A DNA stretch of 64,000 nt from Gimesia algae (GCF_007746795.1 NZ_CP036343.1:7569029-7633028), one strand, 5' to 3'; positions 52,840 to 60,750 are shown, counted from the first letter of the stretch. Notes: generated by a model from the letters alone, not told the origin. Made by a program: numbers and translations.

Positions 52840-53937
52840 TTAATCCTTAATACTCAAACAATGTCCCCACCCATCAGTCATACATTCTGATGTCACGATA
52901 TCACGAACCTTTACCAGCAAAGGCCTATGTGTTGAATAGCTTAACTCCCCTCGATGCTGAAGCTGCCCAACAATTATTCCAGGATGAATCCTGATACGAT
53001 TAGCAAATTGATTAATCTTGACTCTGCTATAAAGCGGAGAGGTCCGGGACACAAAGTCATCCAACACTTCTGATGGTATTAGCGTAGAAGCAGCTTCCCT
53101 ATCCGCCCTGAGCTCTATTTGATCCAACTCCGCTAAAGAGCGTCGCTTCTCTCCAACTAAATCAATGTCTACGGTGTTTGAATCTTTATGTTTAACGTGA
53201 GACAACTCGTGAGTCAGAGTATGCCAGAAACTATCGATCCTGTCGTAACGTAATGAGAGGGCAATGACCGGAGAGTTTTCATCTAACCACAAAGCCGCCC
53301 CATCAATCCGAGTTTTTTTTAATTGCTGAACTATTACAAAACGGATGCCCATTTCGCTTAATACTCGTGAAACTTTACGAGTCTCTTCTGGCCAAGCAGC
53401 TAATTGGCGGAGTTTTTCAACACCTTTGTTAAATGCACTTTGGGAAAATTCTGCCGCAGGCAAGAGCTTCGCAAGTTGTTTCGCTCTAAAACACCAAGCC
53501 CTCTGTGGAGCATTCAGGAATGCTTCTTGTACACTTCTTCTAGTTGAAACATTTATTTGAGGCTCAGAATTTAAATCTCGCACCCCAAAGAAAGAGCAAA
53601 GTTCTTGTTCAAGTTCATCAACAGTTTCAGATTTTCGTATCCAATTTCTGCCTTCCATCTCTTTCACCGGCGCCACATCAAATAAACGTGCTCTTGCAGA
53701 AACTGCAGGATCTGATTTCACAAGTGAGAGGCGATAAGCATTCTCTGTCCTCATCCACATCTCGGGATCATCGCCAAACGCAAAGGCCAATCCAGTAGCT
53801 GTTTCTGGTGTTATAGATTTCTTTCCAGTAATGATTTCGTTTATTGTTTGCAAAGGGCGACCTAATATTTTGGACAAATCATCCTGTGTCCATCCTTTGT
53901 CTGCGAGCTTCGTCTTGATAATCTCTCCAGGCGTCAT
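52840..53937 (-). CDS. XRE-family regulator fused to ImmA/IrrE-type metallopeptidase
   Basis: A 365-residue protein. The N-terminal XRE helix-turn-helix (about 8-65) resembles HigA antitoxins: GWTQDDLSKILGRPLQTINEI and the ITPETATGLAFAFG segment. The C-terminal part is a zincin of the ImmA/IrrE family with HELSHVKH (about 245-252) and a downstream RADREAAS, where the E/D ligand lies. ImmA-type proteases cut repressors after stress. Here sensor and DNA binder are in one chain, as in many toxin-antitoxin and defence loci. It has its own promoter and is the first gene of the three-gene cassette. A+T-rich. Confidence 0.85.
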   Translation of the reverse strand: MTPGEIIKTKLADKGWTQDDLSKILGRPLQTINEIITGKKSITPETATGLAFAFGDDPEMWMRTENAYRLSLVKSDPAVSARARLFDVAPVKEMEGRNWIRKSETVDELEQELCSFFGVRDLNSEPQINVSTRRSVQEAFLNAPQRAWCFRAKQLAKLLPAAEFSQSAFNKGVEKLRQLAAWPEETRKVSRVLSEMGIRFVIVQQLKKTRIDGAALWLDENSPVIALSLRYDRIDSFWHTLTHELSHVKHKDSNTVDIDLVGEKRRSLAELDQIELRADREAASTLIPSEVLDDFVSRTSPLYSRVKINQFANRIRIHPGIIVGQLQHRGELSYSTHRPLLVKVRDIVTSECMTDGWGHCLSIKD

Positions 53938-53973
53938 TTGATTCTCTCTTCAGATTCTGGCCAAACTGAGTGT

Positions 53974-54003
53974 ATAGTAATGCATCCGTCCGTATATTGT
54001 CAA
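53974..54003 (-). promoter_or_regulatory. Promoter of the XRE-ImmA cassette
   Basis: Read leftward: perfect -35 TTGACA (53998-54003), 18 bases, -10 TACTAT (53974-53979), about 35 bases before the ATG. The -10 is the same as that of the promoter at 51534. TAATGCAT (53979-53986) and ATGCATTA (54042-54049) form a wide inverted repeat that may be an operator. Confidence 0.7.
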
Positions 54004-54143
54004 TACCAGCTTTTCAGTGATTGGCTGATATTGCTGATGTATGCATTAAAAATAGCGTAATCATAGTAAGGGACGATAGCAAAACAGCGACCTTATTTCT
54101 ATGCCAATCACCCTGTTCACCAGAAAGATAGTCGCATTATCAC

Positions 54144-54368
54144 TCATATCCACACCTCAATGATATTCGGATCATCTTCCGGAAACCGGGGAAGGCACAC
54201 CAGCCCTTCGGGCAGTTGCTCCCGGACCGCTTCCAGCGTCTCTGCCGTCCAGTGATCGCCGGTCGGAACGACATCACGATCGACTTCAAACCGCCTGCAC
54301 ACATACACGCCAGGCAGATCAGCAGTCCCCGGCCCGTACACACAGTATTGATTCATTGACTCAGTCAT
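54144..54368 (-). CDS. Small phage protein, unknown
   Basis: A 74-residue acidic protein, MTESMNQYCVYGPGT at the start, with a strand-rich body (VYVCRRFEVDRDVVPTG) and ETLEAVREQLPEG helix. No family recognised. It lies at the end of the early operon before the cassette, 3 bases after the preceding gene, so it was probably the last gene before the cassette inserted. Confidence 0.65.
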   Translation of the reverse strand: MTESMNQYCVYGPGTADLPGVYVCRRFEVDRDVVPTGDHWTAETLEAVREQLPEGLVCLPRFPEDDPNIIEVWI

Positions 54369-54371
54369 GGC

Positions 54372-54851
54372 TCACTTCCCCTTCGGACCAGGCAACAGCA
54401 GTTGAGTCGGTTCCGTAGCCGTCTTGTCGTATCGCTCCGCAATCAGCGGCGTCATAATTTCGGCCATGGTCTGCTTTGACCAGGGGTCGACAATGTGAGC
54501 CATGAATTCATGTTCAAACTCGAACAGTCCGGACTCGACGTTTTCCAGCTTGGAGAGGATCGAAATATACAAGGCACGGAACGACGATCGCAGGTCCTGC
54601 TCATAAGCAGCATACGCCTGACCTTCTGTCCGCTCTTTCCCCTTATCCGTGAAACGGTACTTGTTCGCGTTCGGATCCGGATAGTTGAACTGAAAGCGGA
54701 TCATGCGGTTGCGAATCACAAATTCGACTTTCCAGAAATCCCGGCTTTCTGTCCGGGAAACGGCATCGCAATCATATCGACGCAAAACCCGGCTGATGTC
54801 GTCCATCGACTTCTCATAACTGACTGATGTTTTTTCTGCGTATCTGCCCAC
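54372..54851 (-). CDS. Phage protein, unknown
   Basis: A 159-residue protein starting with GTG at 54851 (TGAGGT upstream). Segments such as DFWKVEFVIRNRMIRFQFNYP and FRFTDKGK-like strands suggest an alpha/beta fold (about 40-75), followed by a helical second half (YAAYEQDLRSSFRALYISIL). I recall proteins of this pattern from other phage genomes, without an assigned function. It lies directly after the sigma factor gene, 10 bases apart. Confidence 0.65.
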   Translation of the reverse strand: MGRYAEKTSVSYEKSMDDISRVLRRYDCDAVSRTESRDFWKVEFVIRNRMIRFQFNYPDPNANKYRFTDKGKERTEGQAYAAYEQDLRSSFRALYISILSKLENVESGLFEFEHEFMAHIVDPWSKQTMAEIMTPLIAERYDKTATEPTQLLLPGPKGK

Positions 54852-54861
54852 TTGATTGACC

Positions 54862-55656
54862 TCAATTCAAAAATTCAGAACGGCGTTGACGCAACTGTTG
54901 TTTCAAACGCCCGACAATATCCTTATGCATCTGACTGATGCGTGATTCAGTGAGCCCCAGTTGTTTACCAACTTGGCTCATACTCAGATTTTCGTAGTAG
55001 TACAGGATGATCAGCAGCCGCTCCTGGCGATTCAGGCCACGCGTCACCAGCTGCATCAGATCGCGGCTCTGCATTGGTCCGGTCGGATCCTCGCTCCGCA
55101 GATCTTCCAGAATGTCACCCACACTTTTATCCTTTTGCCCGCCTGACTCCTGCAGTCGCTTCTGCAGACTCTGCTGGTAAACGGCAGACGCCTTTCTCTT
55201 CAGCTTCCGGAACGCGTCCGGAGACAGATTCATTTTCTCGGCAATCTCTGCCTCAGTGCCTGGTCGGCCCTGCTCTTCCTCAACGGCCCGCTCCGCGGCT
55301 GCCAGTTTGCTGGCCGTCCCCCGCACGAGCCGCGGCACCCAGTCCATCGATCGCAGCTCGTCCAGCATCGCGCCCCGGATCCGCAGTACACAGTACGTCT
55401 CAAACTTGATGCCCCGCTCCAGGTTGAATTTATTGATGGCATCGATCAGACCAAACACACCCGCCGTGACCAGATCATTCAGGTCCACCCCATCCGGTAA
55501 TGTGTCCCACAGCCTGCCGGCGTGATATCTCACCAGCGGTGTGTACCGTTCGATCAGTCGATTCCTCAGTACCATGTTTTTCGGATCCTGTTTGAACGCC
55601 TTCCAGACTTCCGCGATCTCGACCGAGTCGGTCCCACCACGCTTCCTCTTGCCCAT
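54862..55656 (-). CDS. RNA polymerase sigma factor, FliA/WhiG type
   Basis: A 264-residue alternative sigma factor with regions 2, 3 and 4. Region 2: YTPLVRYHAGRLWDTLPDGVDLNDL (about 40-62), AINKFNLERGIKFETYCVLRIRGAMLDELR. Region 3: about 120-170. Region 4: LIILYYYENLSMSQVGKQLGLTESRISQMHK (about 215-245). That is the sigma-28/WhiG layout. Encoded by the phage, it may redirect host polymerase to late or mid promoters. It lies in the early operon between two small genes and the HAD gene. Confidence 0.92.
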   Translation of the reverse strand: MGKRKRGGTDSVEIAEVWKAFKQDPKNMVLRNRLIERYTPLVRYHAGRLWDTLPDGVDLNDLVTAGVFGLIDAINKFNLERGIKFETYCVLRIRGAMLDELRSMDWVPRLVRGTASKLAAAERAVEEEQGRPGTEAEIAEKMNLSPDAFRKLKRKASAVYQQSLQKRLQESGGQKDKSVGDILEDLRSEDPTGPMQSRDLMQLVTRGLNRQERLLIILYYYENLSMSQVGKQLGLTESRISQMHKDIVGRLKQQLRQRRSEFLN

Positions 55657-55682
55657 GACATCATCCCTGACAAATAAAAAAA

Positions 55683-55949
55683 TCAGAACATCTGCTGCTG
55701 CAGTTTGGGAAGCGGTTCCCCGACCAGGTACATGGTTTTCGGATCGTAGACCGGCGACCGTTTGGCCGGCGGCCGCTTCGCGTTGATCTGGTCTCCCATC
55801 GGACCGTTACAGACCAGCACAATCGTTTTCAGTTTCACGTTGAACAGAGGGCTGCCGGCACGGCTCGTGTTGTGAACCTCGACGAAGCCCGTGTCTTTGC
55901 ATTCGCAATTGATGTTACATTTTTTTCTGATACATTCATTCCGGTACAT
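55683..55949 (-). CDS. Small Cys-rich phage protein
   Basis: About 88 residues from the ATG at 55949, with AAGGAAAA before it; the longer open frame upstream has no start support. CIRKKCNINCEC (about 6-17) may bind a metal. Then a beta segment (VKLKTIVLVCNGPMGDQIN) and a lysine-rich end. No family recognised. The start lies inside the end of the preceding 60-residue gene. Confidence 0.6.
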   Translation of the reverse strand: MYRNECIRKKCNINCECKDTGFVEVHNTSRAGSPLFNVKLKTIVLVCNGPMGDQINAKRPPAKRSPVYDPKTMYLVGEPLPKLQQQMF

Positions 55950-56118
55950 CACTTTTCCTTTCCAGCTTGATCCTGCGGACCTTGCCATGCCCGTTGAACA
56001 GGATGACGCAGCGCCGCCGGTTGCGGCCCTTGCCTTTTTTAGGCTTGATCTTGATGACACACGACATCGAAACCACCACGCCTTCCCCGTCTTTCAAATC
56101 CAGTGAGATCCGTCCCAT
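55936..56118 (-). CDS. Small basic protein, possibly a divergent CsrA-like fold
   Basis: A 60-residue basic protein, start supported by GGGAAGG. Its strand pattern, ISLDLKDGEGVVVSM then VIKIKPKKGKGRN and RCVILFNGHGKVRRIKLE, loosely recalls CsrA, with GE after the first strand. The similarity is weak and CsrA's AP segment is missing. If real it would be the third CsrA-like protein of this phage. A dispersed palindrome lies 20-40 bases upstream. Confidence 0.5.
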   Translation of the reverse strand: MGRISLDLKDGEGVVVSMSCVIKIKPKKGKGRNRRRCVILFNGHGKVRRIKLERKSDVPE

Positions 56119-56137
56119 AAACCTTCCCTGCCCTGTG

Positions 56138-56157
56138 ATTATTTCCTGGGAAATATT
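56138..56157. promoter_or_regulatory. Dispersed prophage palindrome, copy in the early operon
   Basis: ATTATTTCCTGGGAAATATT with perfect ATTTCC-TG-GGAAAT core, in the short gap between the HAD gene and the gene that starts at 56118. Confidence 0.75.
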
Positions 56158-56711
56158 CAGCGAACTTTGTAATACCTCAGTTGTGCCCGCACGCTCTCCA
56201 GCTGACGGCTGCAGTGAAACCGTTTTTTGTTCCAGACCTGCGGAAACAGGACTGCTGTTCCGCCCGCCGCCCGGAACCGCTCACAGTTGCCGTCGTGATC
56301 GTCGATCAACAGCACGCCCCGCCGCGCCAGATGGTGCTTGTCGACAGTCATGTGCACCCGGTCGACGTAACCAGGCAGATACTGTTTCAGCCAGCGGATT
56401 TTCCCGGTCGCTGCATGCTCACAGTTTGCGGGACTGGTCAGAATGCCGATCTCGGCCCGGCTGTCCGCGAACAGTGCCAGCAGATCCCGCATCGCGGGGA
56501 GCGGATCCAGATTCGCCCACCAGTCAGACCCGTGCCGGCTGACCAGGTTCCACATGCGGTCGACGTCGACCTGCAGGGCCTGCTCTGTCGTCGCCCCTTC
56601 CGGCCAGCGTGATTCCTCATGGAAGCGATCCCGCTGCAGCAGATCACAGATCCCGCCGAACCAGTCGACCAGCACCCCATCCATATCAAAATAAACCCGA
56701 TTCATTTTCAT
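56157..56711 (-). CDS. HAD-family 5'(3')-deoxyribonucleotidase-like phosphatase
   Basis: A 184-residue enzyme of the NT5C-like HAD group. Motif I VYFDMDGVLVDW (nucleophile D9 and D11), motif II near ILTSP (about 92), motif III lysine in TVDKHHLA and motif IV LLIDDHDGNCERFRAAGG. It would dephosphorylate deoxynucleoside monophosphates and so adjust the nucleotide pool for phage replication. It fits its neighbours: ParB-like, replication and sigma factor genes. Confidence 0.85.
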   Translation of the reverse strand: MKMNRVYFDMDGVLVDWFGGICDLLQRDRFHEESRWPEGATTEQALQVDVDRMWNLVSRHGSDWWANLDPLPAMRDLLALFADSRAEIGILTSPANCEHAATGKIRWLKQYLPGYVDRVHMTVDKHHLARRGVLLIDDHDGNCERFRAAGGTAVLFPQVWNKKRFHCSRQLESVRAQLRYYKVR

Positions 56712-56715
56712 TCAC

Positions 56716-57012
56716 TCAATTCCTTTTCAGATCATTGATCGCATCAACCGCTTCCTGGCCCTGAATAATCCAGTCGCCTGGATACTGGATGTAAGCGTCT
56801 GCCACATCACCGTGTCCGCAGCAGGCATTCATTACTCCGAACAATTCACCCAGGCAGCCATCGTGCCCCTCTGGCGTATCACAGAGACCACATTCACCAC
56901 AGGGACGTTCTTTCCACGCCTCGACAGGCTGGCCGGTATCAACGTAGATCCAGACGCCCTGGTCGTAGTGATAACAAATCGCATGCCCTCGCCACTTCCC
57001 CCCTGCTACCAT
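56716..57012 (-). CDS. Conserved Cys-rich phage protein, unknown
   Basis: A 98-residue protein. Cys/His-rich centre RPCGECGLCDTPEGHDGCLG (about 36-55), GVMNACCGHGD and a WKERP approach suggest a metal-binding fold. I have seen this pattern in other phage proteins, never with a function. The first bases overlap the preceding stop. It belongs to the early operon. Confidence 0.65.
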   Translation of the reverse strand: MVAGGKWRGHAICYHYDQGVWIYVDTGQPVEAWKERPCGECGLCDTPEGHDGCLGELFGVMNACCGHGDVADAYIQYPGDWIIQGQEAVDAINDLKRN

Positions 57013-57317
57013 TCTTCCAGCTCCTTTTTGGTCAATCCCTTCTTGGGGTCGACGAGACCCAGTATCTGCAGTTTGGTCATCGTGGCATGCAACCGCTTCA
57101 ACGACTCGCAGACTTCATCCAGCGAATAAAATTGTTCTTCCAGTTCCGGGCAACGCTGAACCGCACTGATAAACTTGGCCGAACAGCTGGGCAGCGGAAC
57201 CGCCGCATCCAGTACGGCACGAATCGCAGCCTGGTCCCACTGATCCAGTAACACATCGCCGTGCGAAACATGCTCACGCTGACACTCTTTCACGCCCACG
57301 ATTGGAAATCCTTTCAC
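57006..57317 (-). CDS. Small phage protein, unknown
   Basis: Up to 103 residues. The frame opens with GTG at 57317 in overlap with the ParB stop codon. But GAAAGGA lies just inside it and points to a second GTG at 57299 as the true start. It is helical (QAAIRAVLDAAVPLPSCSAKF; ELEEQFYSLDEVCESLKRLH), with a C-terminal KKGLTKKELEEW. No family recognised. Sits between the ParB-like gene and the Cys-rich gene. Confidence 0.6.
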   Translation of the reverse strand: MKGFPIVGVKECQREHVSHGDVLLDQWDQAAIRAVLDAAVPLPSCSAKFISAVQRCPELEEQFYSLDEVCESLKRLHATMTKLQILGLVDPKKGLTKKELEEW

Positions 57318-58948
57318 ACAAACTGTGGTAGCTTTGTTTTAGCCAGTGCCTTCGGGCAGCTGGCCGGTTCCTGTTTTTTGTCCTCGCCCTTTTCAAACTC
57401 CAGACGCAGCTGACTCTCCATCTCCAGAATGCGGTCAATCAGCTCGCCCCGCTTCAGGTCCTCGAGTCCGTCCTGGGGGAACTTCCATTCCTTCGACAGT
57501 TCAAGCAGTTGCGGCTTCGTGTGCAGTTGCAGAAAGTCCTCTGTGAGTTCCCACTCTGTTTCAATGTCGATCGCCAGTTCTTTCGCGATCTCTCCAATCT
57601 GCGAATGGTCAAACGCATTGTGCCCGATCGGTATCAGGATGTACTGGGCAAGCGTCGTTGCTGCCAGGTCTTTACTGCTGGATTGAACCGACCCCAGGCC
57701 TTCCCACGAATTGGCACGGAGCCTGTATCGTTCGCCTTTGATTTTTCCGCCCCAGGTCTTCACGCTCGACCTCAGGTGTTCGCCGCGAAAATCATTAACG
57801 CCGTTATCCATCGTGATGGAATAGAACAACAGCAGTTTGAACAGAAACCCGTCTGATGGTTTGCGATGATCTAACTGTTCGCTGATCTTTTGCTGATACC
57901 AGGCACACTTCCAGTCGGCATACTTACGGCCCAGCTGTTCCTTTCGTTTTTTCGCCGCCTGTCGTTCTGCATGATCGATGTCGGCCTGGACGTCTTCAGG
58001 CGATCGCGTATCCTGAACTTCACGCTCAACAGGCTGGATGCCGTCCTCATCGTCATCATTGAACAGACTTCCATTTTTCCTGGTTGACTTGCTACCGGAA
58101 CCGCTAGACTCCATGAATTGTTTCTGTTCGGCTTTCGCTTTCTCCTGCAGTTCATGAAACAGGTCTGTATTGAAAGCCCGCTCGATCGGTGCCCCCCAGG
58201 CGTTTCTGAATTCTTCAACCTGCAGCTCTTTTTTCAAATCGTCAGTAACTGAAAAATTAGCCTCGTGCACGGACACAGTGACGGCATGCAACGCCTCTTC
58301 CAAAGCCTCACGGAAATCCATTGGCCCCAGCACATAGCCTTCAGCGTAATTGTTGCGTATTTCCTCGATTGTATCCGGCAGAGCCTCAAACACTTGCGGG
58401 TACTTTGCCCAGGGAACCAGGTCACGCGCGAACGTTGGCGGAATCTCACCATCAACCAGTTTCTGCTGCCACTCTTCCGGCAGCTTGAGCAGCCGGATCC
58501 GGTTGGCTATATGAGCCTGCGAAGTTTTATAACGCGTCGCCAGCTTCTGCTGTGTGAGCCCAGTCTCTTCCAGCAGGTTCAGCCAGGTATAGGCTTCCTC
58601 AATCGGGTTCAGATCCTCGCGAAACAGATTTTCCGACGCCTGCTTTTCCAGCGAATCAACATCACCCGACTCGATGATGCGGCAGGGAATCGTGTTGAGC
58701 TTCGCTTTTTTGCTGGCCCGGTATCGCCGCTCGCCGGCAATGATCTCGAAGCAATCAGCATCATTCGGATGCACACGCACGAGGATCGGCTGCAGCACGC
58801 CATGCTGCTTGATGTTCGCAGCCAGTTGGGCGATGCCTTCCTTACTGAAAACTTTCCGCGCGTTGGTTTTGGATGGCTTGAGTACATCGATTTCGATCAG
58901 CTCAATATTCAGATTCAAATCGGTATCAGCGGCATCGGTCGCGTTCAT
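57314..58948 (-). CDS. ParB/Spo0J-like protein
   Basis: A 544-residue protein with a ParB/Srx N-terminal domain: IDVLKPSKTNARKVF, then the CTP-binding GERRYRASKKA (about 73-83) and the ENLFREDLNPIEEAYTW box (about 110-126). A helix-turn-helix follows (LTQQKLATRYKTSQAHIANRIRLL). The rest, about 300 residues, is unfamiliar and longer than usual. Stand-alone ParB-like proteins occur in phages as regulators or partition factors. No parA or clear parS was seen. The stop overlaps the next gene, the start overlaps the replication gene (ATGA). Confidence 0.85.
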   Translation of the reverse strand: MNATDAADTDLNLNIELIEIDVLKPSKTNARKVFSKEGIAQLAANIKQHGVLQPILVRVHPNDADCFEIIAGERRYRASKKAKLNTIPCRIIESGDVDSLEKQASENLFREDLNPIEEAYTWLNLLEETGLTQQKLATRYKTSQAHIANRIRLLKLPEEWQQKLVDGEIPPTFARDLVPWAKYPQVFEALPDTIEEIRNNYAEGYVLGPMDFREALEEALHAVTVSVHEANFSVTDDLKKELQVEEFRNAWGAPIERAFNTDLFHELQEKAKAEQKQFMESSGSGSKSTRKNGSLFNDDDEDGIQPVEREVQDTRSPEDVQADIDHAERQAAKKRKEQLGRKYADWKCAWYQQKISEQLDHRKPSDGFLFKLLLFYSITMDNGVNDFRGEHLRSSVKTWGGKIKGERYRLRANSWEGLGSVQSSSKDLAATTLAQYILIPIGHNAFDHSQIGEIAKELAIDIETEWELTEDFLQLHTKPQLLELSKEWKFPQDGLEDLKRGELIDRILEMESQLRLEFEKGEDKKQEPASCPKALAKTKLPQFV

Positions 58949-60219
58949 GAATTTGCCCTTTCGGTTGCTGTGGTGGTTGGTGGAAGCGTGGCCTCAGGAA
59001 TCGCTTTCCTGGCCCATTCGTCATCCTCGTGAGTGAAGCAGGCCTGAACCGGCTTCTTGATATTCGTGCCGTACAGATGGCCCAGGAGCGAAGAGAACAG
59101 CCCTCCGCGATTCTTGGCTTCCTTGTACCGGCTGGCATAACTGGCCAGTCGGAAAAAATCTTCCTGGGCAGACTCGCTGTGCTTACAGACTCCCTGTGCA
59201 AGAGCGATCCGATAGAGTTCCTGAACTTCGTGTGGATCCTTCAGGTCGTCGTCGGAGATCTCCCGACCGCCCCAGTTGACCCGCGCCCGGGGAGGCGGTT
59301 TCGAACTGTTCTCGGACTTCGCCACTCTCCTCAAAGAAAATTCATCTAATCCCACATGTTCATGGCTATGGATCATGGAGGTTTTTATTAATGCTTCTTT
59401 CTCCATGTATGTTTCATGTACATGTAGGGGCGATGGCCCCGGTTTGGCCCCGGTTTGGCCCCGGTTCAGAGGAGGTTGGCCCCGGTTTGGCACCGGTTCA
59501 GAGTCCGTTTCGGCGCCGAACTCAGCAGATGGCCCCGGTTCAGAGTCGCTGCCTGAGACGATGGCCCCGGTTTGGCCCCGGTTGACAGCCGGATCGTGAG
59601 GCGATGGCCCCGGTTTGTGAGACGTTGGCCCCGGTTCGGAAGCGCTGGCCCCGGTTTCAGCGGGCAGATCGTCTGCCGGACTGGTAAACATGCGCTTTGT
59701 GAATTGACCCACCGCTCCCGCCATCCGTGACAGCCAGGAGCACTTATCAACTCCAGCTTGAGCGGTGGGATCAACCTCATTCTCAGTGGCCCGGTTTTCC
59801 TGCTGATCGAACAGCAGCCGTTGCCGATCGTTCTGTTTTGGTTCCGGTTTCGCTTCCGACTTTGCCGGCTTGGCTTTGATGTAACCGTACAGATTGTGAG
59901 TCGCTGCGGGTGCATCCAGGAGCATGCTCATATCAAAGTGATAGACAGAGCTTTTGCCGTTGGATCGATCGATCCACAGAATGCCGTAGCGTTCCAGGTA
60001 CAGTAGCCGGCGTTTGACCGTCCGGACACCCAGACCGGCCAGCTTCGCGATCTCGCGTTGACCGACGCCACGTGCCGGCGTGTAACTCCCCAGCTGAGCG
60101 CAGAGCGTCGCCAGTGCATAGGCCAGCTTGCGGTCTGTTTCTTCCAGGGGAAGTTTTTCGCACAAACTGCGGATCAGATCGTCATCGATTTCAATGAGAT
60201 ACTTCTGCTGTTTCTTCAT
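58945..60219 (-). CDS. Replication initiator, lambda-O-like, containing the iterons
   Basis: A 424-residue protein. An N-terminal winged helix-turn-helix (about 35-95: LAYALATLCAQLG, GVGQREIAKLAGLGVRTVKRRLLYLERYG) resembles lambda O and DnaD-like initiators. A long low-complexity middle of G, P, S, E, N and Q (about 150-270) contains the DNA iterons. The C-terminal part (about 290-424) is helical and probably binds a helicase loader. The middle is read as NRGQ in one frame position and as PGP in another, so the protein there follows the DNA rather than the reverse. ATGA overlaps link it to the ParB-like gene. Confidence 0.8.
   Translation of the reverse strand: MKKQQKYLIEIDDDLIRSLCEKLPLEETDRKLAYALATLCAQLGSYTPARGVGQREIAKLAGLGVRTVKRRLLYLERYGILWIDRSNGKSSVYHFDMSMLLDAPAATHNLYGYIKAKPAKSEAKPEPKQNDRQRLLFDQQENRATENEVDPTAQAGVDKCSWLSRMAGAVGQFTKRMFTSPADDLPAETGASASEPGPTSHKPGPSPHDPAVNRGQTGAIVSGSDSEPGPSAEFGAETDSEPVPNRGQPPLNRGQTGAKPGPSPLHVHETYMEKEALIKTSMIHSHEHVGLDEFSLRRVAKSENSSKPPPRARVNWGGREISDDDLKDPHEVQELYRIALAQGVCKHSESAQEDFFRLASYASRYKEAKNRGGLFSSLLGHLYGTNIKKPVQACFTHEDDEWARKAIPEATLPPTTTATERANS
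59375..59425. other. A+T-rich stretch beside the iterons (possible unwinding element)
   Basis: A stretch with TTTTTATTAATGCTTCTTT and several CATG units lies directly beside the first iteron. In lambda-type origins such a stretch is where strands open. Inferred from position and composition only. Confidence 0.55.
59435..59656. repeat. Eleven phased iterons GGCCCCGGTT (replication origin)
   Basis: Ten exact copies and one variant (GGCACCGGTT) of a 10-base word, all in the same orientation, starting at 59435, 59446, 59457, 59478, 59489, 59531, 59563, 59574, 59606, 59627 and 59647. The intervals are 11, 11, 21, 11, 42, 32, 11, 32, 21 and 20, all close to whole turns of the helix. They lie in the coding sequence of the initiator, as the lambda origin lies in O. 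Confidence 0.85.
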
Positions 60220-60427
60220 CCCGGCCCCTCTCTACCATCTCAACTTCGACACCAGCGGCTGCAGCTTGTGCCTGAATCGCTCTCCAGACTTCCCGCCTGT
60301 AGATCTTGAACTCGGGAGCGAAACTGAAACCAAGCCGGACCTTGTCCCCGCGAATCTCGACGACCATCAGGGAGCCGACTCCGGGAATATCGATCGCCTC
60401 ATTTTTTTTGCGACTTAAAACGAGCAT
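60191..60427 (-). CDS. csrA: CsrA-type RNA-binding regulator
   Basis: A 78-residue protein with the canonical CsrA start MLVLSRKKNEAIDI (1-14), core VVEIRGDKVRLGFSFAPEF (about 22-40) and YRREVW (about 43-48). CsrA binds GGA motifs in mRNA leaders and controls translation. The C-terminal tail is longer and more acidic than in E. coli CsrA. GGAAGGA precedes its ATG. It overlaps the replication gene's start by 29 bases. Csr-like proteins in phages are rare but known in other groups; here a second CsrA-like domain lies nearby. Confidence 0.92.
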   Translation of the reverse strand: MLVLSRKKNEAIDIPGVGSLMVVEIRGDKVRLGFSFAPEFKIYRREVWRAIQAQAAAAGVEVEMVERGRDEETAEVSH

Positions 60428-60479
60428 GATAAAAATTCCTTCCTTAGAAATATTGAGAATTGAAAATCCATTAAAACGA

Positions 60480-60710
60480 TCAGCGATCGAGGGTCTCGAC
60501 CACCTTGATGTATTCGAGAGGCACCGGCCCCATTACATTGTTTAGCAGAATGGTGGGGATGCCGCTGAGTGGCCAGGCAGCGGAACGGGTGGTGGTCTCA
60601 ATCACCGTGCCCATGTCGTATTCAACAGCGGTGCCGATTTTGTACCGCTCATTCCAGGCCTCGCAGAGCTGCGAGGCGGCCCGTGTTTCAAGTTCCTGTC
60701 TCGTTTCCAC
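60480..60710 (-). CDS. Small phage protein, related to the first half of the 63348 protein
   Basis: A 76-residue protein starting with GTG at 60710 (AAGGAGA upstream). Its pattern LCEAWNERYKIGTAVEYDMG then TTTRSAAWPLSG recurs in the protein at 62809-63348 (CDEFNKTYSVGTRVKYWKKK, TRSTASIIS), so the two are probably paralogues. No family function recognised. A beta-barrel-like SH3 fold is plausible. Confidence 0.65.
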   Translation of the reverse strand: METRQELETRAASQLCEAWNERYKIGTAVEYDMGTVIETTTRSAAWPLSGIPTILLNNVMGPVPLEYIKVVETLDR

Positions 60711-60750
60711 AGTTTGTATCTCCTTAATTACTGGATAATAAAAGCCGCAT

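Noticed and set aside
59435..59656. CRISPR array or protein repeat as explanation of the iterons
   Set aside because: Repeats are 10 bases, spacers shorter than 35 bases and not unique in length class; intervals are not multiples of three, so neither CRISPR nor a coding repeat explains them.
60437..60455. Further copy of the dispersed palindrome (TTCCTTAGAAATATT)
   Set aside because: Arms have several mismatches; not distinguishable from chance.
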